Part shown: positions 1 through 5,671 of the stretch, piece after piece
Position numbering within the stretch: the first letter of the stretch is position 1
Layout of the letters: every line of letters starts with the position of its first letter
From: Verrucomicrobiota bacterium
Lineage (GTDB): Bacteria; Verrucomicrobiota; Verrucomicrobiia; Opitutales; Opitutaceae
Assembly (NCBI GenBank): GCA_030916665.1
Contig: JAUPWC010000126.1
Location: 1-7,427 of the forward strand
Reading direction: 5' to 3'
Length of the DNA: 7,427 nt
Notes under the pieces: model-generated
Databases searched by the model: none
What the model was told of the DNA's origin: nothing
The model's input: only the letters and a program-made list of their open reading frames with translations
Position numbers and translations under genes: made by a program

Positions 1-38
1 AGCTGACATTTCCAGAGTTTCGTGCTCCCTGTCGGGCG

Positions 39-1526
39 ATGTCCGTTGACCTGAAGGAGAAAGTCCGCGCCCTGCCCGAGACCCCCGGGGTTTACCTGAT
101 GAAGGACCGCCTCGGCCGCATTATCTACGTGGGCAAGGCCAAGAGCCTGAAGAAACGCGTCTCCTCCTACTTCCAACCCGGCCGCACCCGGGCGCTGCGC
201 CACCAGCCCAAGATCCGCACGCTCATCGAGATGATCGCCGACTTCGAGACCATTGAGGTCAAGTCCGAGCCCGAGGCCCTCCTGCTCGAGGGCAAGCTGA
301 TCAAGCAGTGGCGCCCGAAATACAACACCGACTTCACCGACGACAAACGCTTCCTCCTCGTCCGCCTCAACGCCGACGCCGAGCTCCCGCGCTTCGTCCT
401 CACCCGCTTCCGCAAGGATGACCGCTCGCGCTACTTCGGGCCCTTCGCGCACTCCGGCCTGCTCCGGCGCACACTCGCGTCCATGCGCAAGCAGTTCGGC
501 GTGCTCCTCGGCGACACCCACCCGGTCAAGCTCCCCGACGGCCGCTGGCGGCTCTACGACGACGTGCGCGCCGAGCTCTACGGCTGGCCCAACGAGGTCG
601 CGCCCGAAGAATACCGCGCGCGGGTGGACCAAGCCTGCGCGTTCCTCGACGGCAAGTCGCGCGAATGGCTCAAGGAGCTGCGCGAGGAGATGACCGCCCG
701 CGCGGCGAAACAGGAATTCGAGAAAGCCGCCGAGCTGCGCGACGTCGTGCTCGCGCTTGAGCGCACGCTGGCCAAGACCCGCAAGTTCACCCGCGACCTG
801 ACGAAGCTCCGGCCCGACGCCGAGGCGCTGCGCTCGCTCCAGGAGGCGCTCGGCCTCGAGTCGCCGCCCGCGCACATGGAGTGTTTCGACATCTCGCACA
901 TCAGCGGCACCTTCGTCGTGGCATCGATGGTGCACTTCAACGAAGGTCGGCCCGACAAGGACGAATACCGGCGCTTCTCGATCAAGAGCTTCATCGGCAA
1001 CGACGACTTCAGGGCCATGGAGGAAGTCGTCGGCCGCCGCTACCGCCGGCTGATCGAGGAGAAGAAGATGTTCCCCGACCTCGTCGTCATCGACGGCGGC
1101 CGCGGCCAGATCGCCGCCGCGCTCAAGGCCTTCGTCGCGCTCGACTGCCCGCCGCCGGCTATGATCGGCCTCGCGAAGAAGCACGAGACGGTCATTTTCC
1201 CCGACGCCCGCGCCCCGCTGAACCTCCCGCTCTCCCACCCCGGCCTCAACCTGCTCCAGCGTCTGCGCGACGAGGCCCACCGCTTCGCCAACACCTATAA
1301 CGCCGACCTCCGCTCCCGGAAAATCAGGGAGAGCATCCTCGACGACTTCCCCGGCCTCGGCGAGAAGCGCAAGGCCGCCCTGCTCGACCACTTCGGCTCC
1401 ATCGACAAACTCCGCGCCGCGTCGGTTGAAAAAATCGCCGAAGTCGCCGGCTTCGGTCCGAAGCTCGCCGCCGAGCTCCGCACCTTCCTCGATCAGGCGA
1501 AGCCGACCGACGCCTCGCCTGACTGA
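39..1526 (+). CDS. uvrC: UvrC-type excinuclease ABC subunit, short form without Fe-S cysteines
   Basis: UvrC joins the UvrB-DNA complex in nucleotide excision repair and cuts the damaged strand on both sides of the lesion. This 495-residue protein has an N-terminal GIY-YIG nuclease (about residues 14-96: Y19, Y30, K33, R40, E84, N96), then a UVR motif for UvrB contact (about 211-246). An RNase H-like nuclease follows with the expected D-D-H set: D284 in ECFDIS, D352 in VIDGG and H414 in DEAHRFA, plus NDDF at 321-324. A C-terminal helix-hairpin-helix pair covers about 435-488. Typical UvrC is about 600 residues. Here UVR to D284 is only about 38 residues against about 160 in E. coli, and the usual four-cysteine cluster is absent (the only cysteines are C200, C282 and C370). 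The reading frame stays open to the left window edge, but this ATG gives the usual distance to the GVY motif. No Shine-Dalgarno is visible. It converges on the next gene. Family identity is sure; whether it is the only uvrC of the genome is not. Confidence 0.93.
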   Translation: MSVDLKEKVRALPETPGVYLMKDRLGRIIYVGKAKSLKKRVSSYFQPGRTRALRHQPKIRTLIEMIADFETIEVKSEPEALLLEGKLIKQWRPKYNTDFTDDKRFLLVRLNADAELPRFVLTRFRKDDRSRYFGPFAHSGLLRRTLASMRKQFGVLLGDTHPVKLPDGRWRLYDDVRAELYGWPNEVAPEEYRARVDQACAFLDGKSREWLKELREEMTARAAKQEFEKAAELRDVVLALERTLAKTRKFTRDLTKLRPDAEALRSLQEALGLESPPAHMECFDISHISGTFVVASMVHFNEGRPDKDEYRRFSIKSFIGNDDFRAMEEVVGRRYRRLIEEKKMFPDLVVIDGGRGQIAAALKAFVALDCPPPAMIGLAKKHETVIFPDARAPLNLPLSHPGLNLLQRLRDEAHRFANTYNADLRSRKIRESILDDFPGLGEKRKAALLDHFGSIDKLRAASVEKIAEVAGFGPKLAAELRTFLDQAKPTDASPD

Positions 1527-1530
1527 TTCA

Positions 1531-1606
1531 TTTAACCACTAATCCACACTCATGACTCACTAATCTGGGGAGGACCATTAGTGCCCTGTTAGTGAAGATT
1601 AGTGGT
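1531..1606. repeat. Phased CACT/AGTG inverted repeat, copy A
   Basis: This imperfect palindrome starts 4 bases after the uvrC stop and fills most of the gap to the convergent small gene. CACT boxes start at 1537, 1547 and 1558, and inverted AGTG boxes at 1580, 1591 and 1601. The outer arms ACCACTAATC (1535-1544) and GATTAGTGGT (1597-1606) are perfectly complementary over 10 bp. It matches copy B (2560-2639) in box order and box spacing. It could fold as a hairpin and act as a bidirectional terminator between convergent genes, but no T-tract follows it, so that role is only a guess. Confidence 0.8.
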
Positions 1607-1622
1607 GCCCCCCTGCCTCGTC

Positions 1623-1898
1623 CTACCGCCACAGCCGCGCCTCGAGCACCGCAACGAATTCCTGCAGGTTGCGATCCGACACCGCCCGTCCGACGGACAA
1701 CGTGGGCAGCGCCTCCAGCACGAGCCGGACCTTGGTTTCCTCGGTGATACCCTCCTCCACGACGAGCACCTTGGCCAAGAGGTCGCGCAATCGCTCGCGC
1801 TGCTGCGCCGCCGACGCCCCGTCCTCCGCCAGATGTCCCGTCAGGGCCTTGGCCCGCGTCAGCAAAGTCCGGGCAAGATAGGTGGAACGCGTGCTCAT
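1623..1898 (-). CDS. Small hypothetical helical protein (91 aa)
   Basis: I do not recognise a family for this 91-residue product. It is rich in Leu, Ala, Arg and Glu, has no cysteine, no signal peptide and no membrane segment, and reads as mostly alpha-helical and cytoplasmic. A charged helical stretch covers roughly residues 30-60 and a second helix the C-terminal 20 residues, which end in LWR. The balanced, protein-like composition is why I prefer it to the overlapping open frames on + and in the other - frame, which are full of Arg, Pro and Gly like typical high-GC shadows. The start is the ATG at 1896-1898, with no Shine-Dalgarno nearby. The gene lies 93 bp downstream of tspO on the same strand and converges with uvrC across repeat A. 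A role in regulation or protein binding is possible but nothing in the sequence shows it. Confidence 0.62.
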   Translation of the reverse strand: MSTRSTYLARTLLTRAKALTGHLAEDGASAAQQRERLRDLLAKVLVVEEGITEETKVRLVLEALPTLSVGRAVSDRNLQEFVAVLEARLWR

Positions 1899-1953
1899 GG
1901 AAGGCGCTTACGTTCCGGCTCCTGAATTGCACCGCAAGACTACATTCTCAAAC

Positions 1954-1973
1954 GGTCCGCTGGGACGCGGGCC
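1954..1973 (-). terminator. Possible weak terminator hairpin after tspO
   Basis: A 7-bp stem (GGTCCGC at 1954-1960, GCGGGCC at 1967-1973, one mismatch) with a 6-base loop sits 18 bases beyond the tspO stop codon. On the - strand only three T residues follow it, so it is a weak intrinsic terminator at best. It may instead leave tspO and the small downstream gene in one transcript. Confidence 0.3.
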
Positions 1974-1991
1974 CTTCCAGGATAATAGCAC

Positions 1992-2477
1992 TCAATTCAG
2001 CCACACGATGGCCGAGTTCAGGGCCGTGGCGAAGGTGACCCAGAGCACGTAGGGCAGCCAGAGCAGGCCGGCGAGGCGGTCGGCGCGCCAGAAACCGACG
2101 AGCAACCACACCAGCAGGACCCAGAGCATGAGGATCTCGGTGAGCGCCCACGCGGGTTGTTTGAAGCCGAAGAACAGGATCGACCACAGCGCATTGGGCA
2201 GCAGGTGCACGAAGTAGCCCATGACGAGCGGCCGCGCCGTAAAACCCGTGCGCCACACGCGCCACGCCGCCGTGCCCATCAGCACGTAGAGCGTCGTCCA
2301 CACCGGGCCGAAGATCCAGTTGGGCGGATTCCACGACGGCTTCGCCAGCGCGGGATACCAGGTGCGGACATTCTCGAACGTCACCGCCGAGCCGATGGCA
2401 CCGGCCACAAAGGCGGCACCGATGCAGGCGGCCAGCATCAACCAAGGACGACGGAGGGAAGAGTTTTTCAACGTCAT
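1992..2477 (-). CDS. tspO: TspO/MBR family tryptophan-rich membrane protein
   Basis: TspO proteins (relatives of the mitochondrial translocator/peripheral benzodiazepine receptor) are small five-helix membrane proteins that bind porphyrins and other hydrophobic ligands. In bacteria they are linked to tetrapyrrole handling and to oxygen, light or stress responses. This 161-residue product has the family length and layout, with five hydrophobic segments at about 12-32, 54-74, 84-104, 108-130 and 135-158. It has 15 tryptophans. Family signatures visible are KPSWNPPNW followed by IFGPVWT (46-61), LYVLMGTAAW (63-72), NALWSILFF (95-103) and the C-terminal PYVLWVTFATALN (142-154). The start ATG is preceded by AATCC and no Shine-Dalgarno. 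Its neighbours give no porphyrin or photosynthesis context, so the ligand and physiological role here are unknown. Family identity is firm. Confidence 0.93.
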   Translation of the reverse strand: MTLKNSSLRRPWLMLAACIGAAFVAGAIGSAVTFENVRTWYPALAKPSWNPPNWIFGPVWTTLYVLMGTAAWRVWRTGFTARPLVMGYFVHLLPNALWSILFFGFKQPAWALTEILMLWVLLVWLLVGFWRADRLAGLLWLPYVLWVTFATALNSAIVWLN

Positions 2478-2559
2478 GGATTACGTCCGAAACGCCCCGG
2501 CGGATTCCCGGAGCGGTTCGCCACCAAAACCAACCAACGCTAAATCATACCCATGCAGG

Positions 2560-2639
2560 TTTAACCACTAATCCTCACTGATTGGTCACTAATCCCAAAG
2601 CCTCTGAATGAGTGTCAGATTAGTGTCCGTTAGTGGTTA
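2560..2639. repeat. Phased CACT/AGTG inverted repeat, copy B
   Basis: Second copy of the element at 1531-1606, upstream of tspO. CACT boxes start at 2566, 2576 and 2587, and AGTG boxes at 2611, 2622 and 2632. The spacings (10, 11 then 11, 10) are exactly those of copy A, while the centre is 2 bp longer (24 against 22). The terminal arms TAACCACTAA (2562-2571) and TTAGTGGTTA (2630-2639) are perfectly complementary. Most bases between boxes differ from copy A, especially in the middle and right half. It runs directly into the related GTG-rich block at 2641. Confidence 0.8.
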
Positions 2640-2640
2640 C

Positions 2641-2682
2641 CTTCTCTGTGTCCTTTTCGTGTTTCTCGTGTTTTTTGTGGCC
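2641..2682. repeat. Phased GTG half-element (CACGAAAA type)
   Basis: This T-rich block on + has GTG at 2648, 2659, 2668 and 2677 (spacing 11, 9, 9) and ends in TTTTGTGG. Read on the - strand it begins CCACAAAAAACACGAG and continues with CACGAAAAGGACACAG. It abuts copy B with no spacer and follows the same box logic, but has A/T-rich filler and only one arm. It is noncoding and much lower in GC than the flanking genes. Confidence 0.65.
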
Positions 2683-2702
2683 AAGCTTCGAGAGGATCGG
2701 AC

Positions 2703-2729
2703 TTTTGCGCCTTCTGTGCCTTTTGAGGC
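2703..2729. repeat. Three tandem degenerate 9-mers before the SDR stop
   Basis: TTTTGCGCC (2703-2711), TTCTGTGCC (2712-2720) and TTTTGAGGC (2721-2729) are consecutive 9-base units sharing TT.TG.G.C. They lie 10 bases beyond the stop codon of the dehydrogenase gene. The filler resembles the CACAAAG-type element at 3603-3653, so it may be a decayed arm of that kind. Confidence 0.5.
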
Positions 2730-2739
2730 CTGCCTCTTT

Positions 2740-3582
2740 TCAGCCCTTCAGCCGCACCATCCAGCCGATGACGCGGCGCGGCAGGAGCCAGCGGGCGAAC
2801 AGGAAAATTTTCGCATGGAACGGCCCGTTGTAGCGCGGGGCGGGATCGTCGCTGGTAAGCGCCTTTTCGACGAGGCGCGCGATGTCGTCGGGTTGACCTG
2901 CGAAGGCGCGGAGCTTCGTCGTGCCCTCGTGGTAGCCCTTGTAGTAGGGCGCGTAGGGACCGGCGTTCGCGATCACGTCGGCCGAGGCGGCGTTGGCCGC
3001 GTCGATGAACTCCGTGACGATGAATCCCGGGCGCACGAGCGACACGCGGATGCCGAAGGGCTTCAGCTCGCCACGCAGACCGTCGGTCAACGCCTCGAGC
3101 GCATGCTTGGTTGAGTCGTAGATGCTGGAAAGCGGGCGGGCGATGCGGCCGGCGACGGAGCCGATGTTCACGATGCAACCGCCGCCCTGCGTGCGCATCG
3201 TCGGGATCACGCGCTGCGTGAGCGCGATGAGGGAGAAAATGTTTGTCTCGTAGTTTTTCCGGATGAGTTCCACCGGCACGATCTCGACCGGGCCGCGTGT
3301 GCCGTAACCGGCGTTGTTCACAAGCGCGTCGATGCGGCCGAACTTGGCCAGCGTAGCGTCCACGAGCGAGCGGCGGTCGGACTCGCTCGTGATGTCGCCG
3401 GCAACCGGGAGGAAGTTCGCACCGGAGGGATCGAGTTCGCGGGCGAGGGCATCCAGCCGGTCCTGGCGCCGGGCGGTGATGACGACCTTCGCGCCGCCGC
3501 GCGCGAGTCGCCGCGCCGTGGCCTCGCCGATGCCGGCCGAGGCCCCGGTGACGATCACGACCTGTCCGGCGAGATTAGGCAT
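2740..3582 (-). CDS. Classical short-chain dehydrogenase/reductase (SDR)
   Basis: An NAD(P)-dependent oxidoreductase of the classical SDR family, 280 residues, Rossmann fold, probably cytoplasmic. Visible motifs are the cofactor glycine motif TGASAGIG (12-19), the basic pair R38-R39 after the second strand (suggesting NADP preference), D63 for the adenine pocket and NNAG at 89-92. The catalytic tetrad is N114, S142, Y155 and K159 (YDSTK). PG at about 186-187 (VRPGF) is also typical. The last 60 or so residues form a variable substrate lid and a basic, hydrophobic C-terminus (FLFARWLLPRR) that might touch membrane. The substrate cannot be told from sequence. An ATG 42 bases upstream is in frame, but the extra 14 residues would be encoded partly by the intergenic repeat. 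The ATG at 3580-3582 puts the first beta strand at the normal place, so I chose it. It lies downstream of the Dabb gene on the same strand. Confidence 0.92.
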   Translation of the reverse strand: MPNLAGQVVIVTGASAGIGEATARRLARGGAKVVITARRQDRLDALARELDPSGANFLPVAGDITSESDRRSLVDATLAKFGRIDALVNNAGYGTRGPVEIVPVELIRKNYETNIFSLIALTQRVIPTMRTQGGGCIVNIGSVAGRIARPLSSIYDSTKHALEALTDGLRGELKPFGIRVSLVRPGFIVTEFIDAANAASADVIANAGPYAPYYKGYHEGTTKLRAFAGQPDDIARLVEKALTSDDPAPRYNGPFHAKIFLFARWLLPRRVIGWMVRLKG

Positions 3583-3602
3583 GCGCGAGGGAACAGTTTT
3601 TT

Positions 3603-3653
3603 CACCACAAAGACACCGAGGCACAAAGAATCCGACCGCTTCGTGCCTTGGTG
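3603..3653. repeat. Phased CAC/GTG hairpin element between Dabb and SDR genes
   Basis: The left arm 3614-3628 pairs with the right arm 3639-3653 over 15 positions, 13 of them Watson-Crick plus one G-T wobble, around a 10-base loop. CAC occurs at 3606, 3614 and 3622 and GTG at 3643 and 3651, with 8-bp spacing. The element begins TTCACCAC and ends GTGGTTCACC, so it shares the ACCAC/GTGGT ends of copies A and B. It fills most of the 87-bp gap upstream of the SDR start. No T-run follows the hairpin on either strand, so it is not a standard intrinsic terminator. Confidence 0.75.
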
Positions 3654-3669
3654 GTTCACCCGGTTTGCT

Positions 3670-3969
3670 TCACTCCGAGTCGTAGATCTGGACGCGCGTC
3701 CAATAGGTTTTGAATTTCTCGACGAAGGCCAGGTGGATCGGGTCCACCTGGTAAGCGGCCTCGGCGGCGACATCGGCACAGATGACGATGAGCGCGATGT
3801 CGTAGCTGGCGTCGATCACGGGGCGGAGCGTGGTCTTGGCGGGCACGCCGACCTCGACCTGCGCGGCGGCCTTGATGCCCCTGAGGGTCTCGACGCCGCG
3901 GCGGAATTCAGTGCGTTGCTCGGCCGTGAGTTCGGGTTTAAGCCAGAAATAAACACAGTGATAAAGCAT
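3670..3969 (-). CDS. Dabb-family (stress-responsive alpha-beta barrel) protein
   Basis: A 99-residue protein of the Dabb/dimeric ferredoxin-like alpha-beta barrel type. Such proteins usually form homodimers of beta-alpha-beta-beta-alpha-beta folds; members range from stress proteins of unknown role to small-molecule cyclases and decarboxylases. Visible family pattern: the first strand MLYHCVYFWLKPEL (1-14) with H4, then helix EQRTEFRRGVETL, then a second strand with the usual VGVPA. After that come the RPVIDASYDIALIVICAD strand pair, and the YQVDPIHLAFVEKF helix with the conserved P-x-H segment. A final strand, TRVQIYD, closes the fold. Length is normal for one domain. There is no signal peptide. 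The start ATG is preceded by CACC and no Shine-Dalgarno. The gene is divergent from the esterase gene with 85 bp between them. No catalytic role can be assigned. Confidence 0.85.
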   Translation of the reverse strand: MLYHCVYFWLKPELTAEQRTEFRRGVETLRGIKAAAQVEVGVPAKTTLRPVIDASYDIALIVICADVAAEAAYQVDPIHLAFVEKFKTYWTRVQIYDSE

Positions 3970-4054
3970 GGTGCCCGGACGGAAGCATCGGCGCCGCCCG
4001 GTGGCAAATGCCTATTGCGAACCCGGGGCTTCCGGCGTTCAGTGACGGCGCCCC
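3970..4054. promoter_or_regulatory. Divergent intergenic region, Dabb gene / esterase gene
   Basis: The 85 bp between two divergent start codons must carry the start region of at least one transcript in each direction, unless the genes are leaderless. I see no convincing -35/-10 pair. The local AAATGCCTATTGCG stretch (4006-4019) is the least GC-rich part. Short inverted arms CGGAAGC (3980-3986) and GCTTCCG (4028-4034) flank it and might be an operator, but arms this short are weak evidence. Confidence 0.35.
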
Positions 4055-5584
4055 ATGAATCCCCTGCGCTCCGTCTTCCTGGGCCTCGCGCCCCTCCTGC
4101 TGTCCCTGAATTCCGCCCGCGCGCTCGAACTCGCGCCGCCCTTCACCGACCATGCCGTGCTCCAACGCGACGTCGCCGTGCCTGTGTGGGGTTGGGACGA
4201 CCAGCCGGGCGCGACCGTGACCGTCGCCTTCGCCGGCCAGACGAAACAGACCCGCGTGAACGCCAGCGGCGGGTGGCGCGCCGACCTCGATCCTCTGCGC
4301 GCCAACGCCACCGGCGCCGACCTCGTGGTCACGTGCGGTGAAGCAACCGTCACGCTGCGCGACGTCGTTGTCGGCGAAGTCTGGCTCGCCTCGGGCCAGT
4401 CCAACATGGAGTGGGGTCTGCACAGCTCGCCCAAGCTTTACGACGGGGAGAAGACCAAGCCCGCCAACCCGCTCATCCGCCACCTGCGTGTGGATCACGT
4501 CGGCGCAGATCTCCCCGCAACCAAGGTCAAGCACAGCGGCTGGCAGGTGGCCGCGCCCGAAACCCTCGGGCCGTTCTCGGCCGTCGGTTATTTCTTTGCC
4601 CAGAGCATCACCGAAAAACTCAAGGTGCCCGTCGGCATCCTCAACGCCTCGTGGGGCGGCACGGCCATCGAGTCGTGGATTCCTGAGCCCGTGTTGCGCA
4701 CACACCGCAGCTGGCCGGCGCTCGACCAGCGGATGCGGGAGGCGATGAAAGTCTGGCCGGAGCGCTACGCCGCCCAGCCCGGTCTCGAAGCCGCGTGGGC
4801 GAAGGCGCAGGAAGACAACCGCAAACACGGCACGCCGGTCACCATGCAGTGGCCGCGTCCGCCGATGGGGCCCGGCTCGGGTTTCATGCCGGCGCGCCTC
4901 TACAACGGCATGATCGCACCCTTCGTGCCCTACGCCCTGCGCGGCGCGCTCTGGTATCAGGGCGAGTCCAACGTCGGCCGTCACCGCGACTACGCCGAGC
5001 AGCTGCCGGCGATGATCGGCGCATGGCGCGCGGCGTGGCCGCTGGGCGATTTCCCGTTCTTCGCGGTGCAGCTGCCCAACTTCGAGGATTTCGGCAAACC
5101 CACCGGCCGCGGTTGGGCGCAATTGCGCGAAGCCCAGGAATCCGTGCGGCACGTGCCCGCCGCCGGACTCGCCGTGATCATCGACGGCACCGAAGGGAAC
5201 GACCTGCATCCGCAGGACAAGCGGCCGGTCGGCGACCGGCTCGCGCGCCTCGCGTTGCACCGCGTATATCACCAGCGCGACGTCGTGTGGTCCGGCCCGG
5301 TGGTGCAGGCGGTCGCCCGCGAGGGCGCGGCGATCCGCATCACCTTCAGCTACGCCGCCGGCCTCAAGAGCATCACGCCCGAGGTCACCGGCTTTGAGAT
5401 CGCCGGAGCGGACCGGGTATTCCGCGCCGCCAGCGCGAAAATCGACGGCCAGTCGGTCGTCGTGAGCGCGGCGGAGGTGAAGGACCCCGTGGCCGTGCGC
5501 TACGCCTACACCAACGCCCCCGCCGCCTCGCTCGCCAACGCCGACGGCCTCCCCGCTGCGCCATTCCGCACGGACGACTGGTGA
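4055..5584 (+). CDS. Secreted sialate O-acetylesterase-like SGNH hydrolase
   Basis: An exported carbohydrate esterase of the sialate O-acetylesterase family (SASA/SGNH fold), 509 residues. A signal peptide covers about 1-23: R5, a hydrophobic LGLAPLLLSL core, and an A-R-A cleavage motif at 21-23. A beta-sandwich region (about 30-105) contains HAVLQRDVAVPVWGW. The catalytic block GQSNM (114-118) carries the nucleophile S116. WYQGESN (300-306) is the conserved middle block, and D383-L-H385-P supplies the Asp and His of the active site. The C-terminal domain ends in the family-typical GLPAAPFRTDDW. Length is normal and all catalytic residues are present. The family removes O-acetyl groups from sialic acids; in plant or algal polysaccharide degraders, relatives are thought to act on acetylated glycans, so the true substrate is open. 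No glycoside hydrolase or sialic acid gene lies next to it. The start choice is supported by the signal peptide. Confidence 0.9.
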   Translation: MNPLRSVFLGLAPLLLSLNSARALELAPPFTDHAVLQRDVAVPVWGWDDQPGATVTVAFAGQTKQTRVNASGGWRADLDPLRANATGADLVVTCGEATVTLRDVVVGEVWLASGQSNMEWGLHSSPKLYDGEKTKPANPLIRHLRVDHVGADLPATKVKHSGWQVAAPETLGPFSAVGYFFAQSITEKLKVPVGILNASWGGTAIESWIPEPVLRTHRSWPALDQRMREAMKVWPERYAAQPGLEAAWAKAQEDNRKHGTPVTMQWPRPPMGPGSGFMPARLYNGMIAPFVPYALRGALWYQGESNVGRHRDYAEQLPAMIGAWRAAWPLGDFPFFAVQLPNFEDFGKPTGRGWAQLREAQESVRHVPAAGLAVIIDGTEGNDLHPQDKRPVGDRLARLALHRVYHQRDVVWSGPVVQAVAREGAAIRITFSYAAGLKSITPEVTGFEIAGADRVFRAASAKIDGQSVVVSAAEVKDPVAVRYAYTNAPAASLANADGLPAAPFRTDDW

Positions 5585-5611
5585 GCGTTGCATGACAAAT
5601 CCCTTACAACT

Positions 5612-5632
5612 CCGCGGCTAACGAATCCGCGG
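5612..5632 (+). other. CCGCGG inverted pair between esterase and DUF4139 genes
   Basis: CCGCGG at 5612-5617 and again at 5627-5632 can pair as a 6-bp stem with a 9-base loop; since CCGCGG is itself palindromic it is also a direct repeat (TCCGCGG twice). It lies 28 bases past the esterase stop and 40 before the next start. No T-run follows, so it is not a clear terminator, and the two genes may be read together. In GC-rich DNA it could be chance. Confidence 0.25.
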
Positions 5633-5671
5633 GCGGCGCGTCTAAGCCATCATCCAACACGGATAAATCCC

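Noticed and set aside
1602..1925. + strand frame of 107 codons opposite the small hypothetical gene
   Set aside because: Arg/Gln/Pro-rich product starting at the edge of repeat A, with no recognisable features. The - frame is preferred, though neither has a known homologue to settle it.
1528..1932. Longer - frame (134 codons) covering the small hypothetical gene
   Set aside because: Its product is mostly Gly/Ala/Arg runs and its end runs into repeat A. The 91-residue frame has a far more protein-like composition.
2544..2572. Possible promoter for tspO (TATGAT on - at 2544-2549)
   Set aside because: The -10-like hexamer is fair, but the sequence 17 bp upstream (ATTAGT, within repeat B) does not resemble a -35 box. 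One AT-rich hexamer next to an AT-rich repeat is not enough.
1531..2639. Repeats A and B as a CRISPR array or as ends of an insertion sequence enclosing the small gene and tspO
   Set aside because: There are only two copies about 1 kb apart, each internally palindromic. No transposase lies between them, no target duplication is visible, and the genes between are ordinary chromosomal types.
3643..4341. Open frame of 232 codons on + across the Dabb gene and the esterase start
   Set aside because: It overlaps two recognised genes in other frames and its second half is Arg/Pro-rich low-complexity. It is a shadow frame.
3938..5593. Open frame of 551 codons on - across the esterase gene
   Set aside because: It lies opposite a gene with clear family motifs and its product is dominated by Arg, Gly, Ala, His and Val runs typical of high-GC antisense frames. 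No domain is recognisable.
5588..5671. Upstream in-frame start adding 28 residues to the DUF4139 protein
   Set aside because: The extra stretch is polar and would bury the signal peptide. Starting at 5672 gives a normal export signal.
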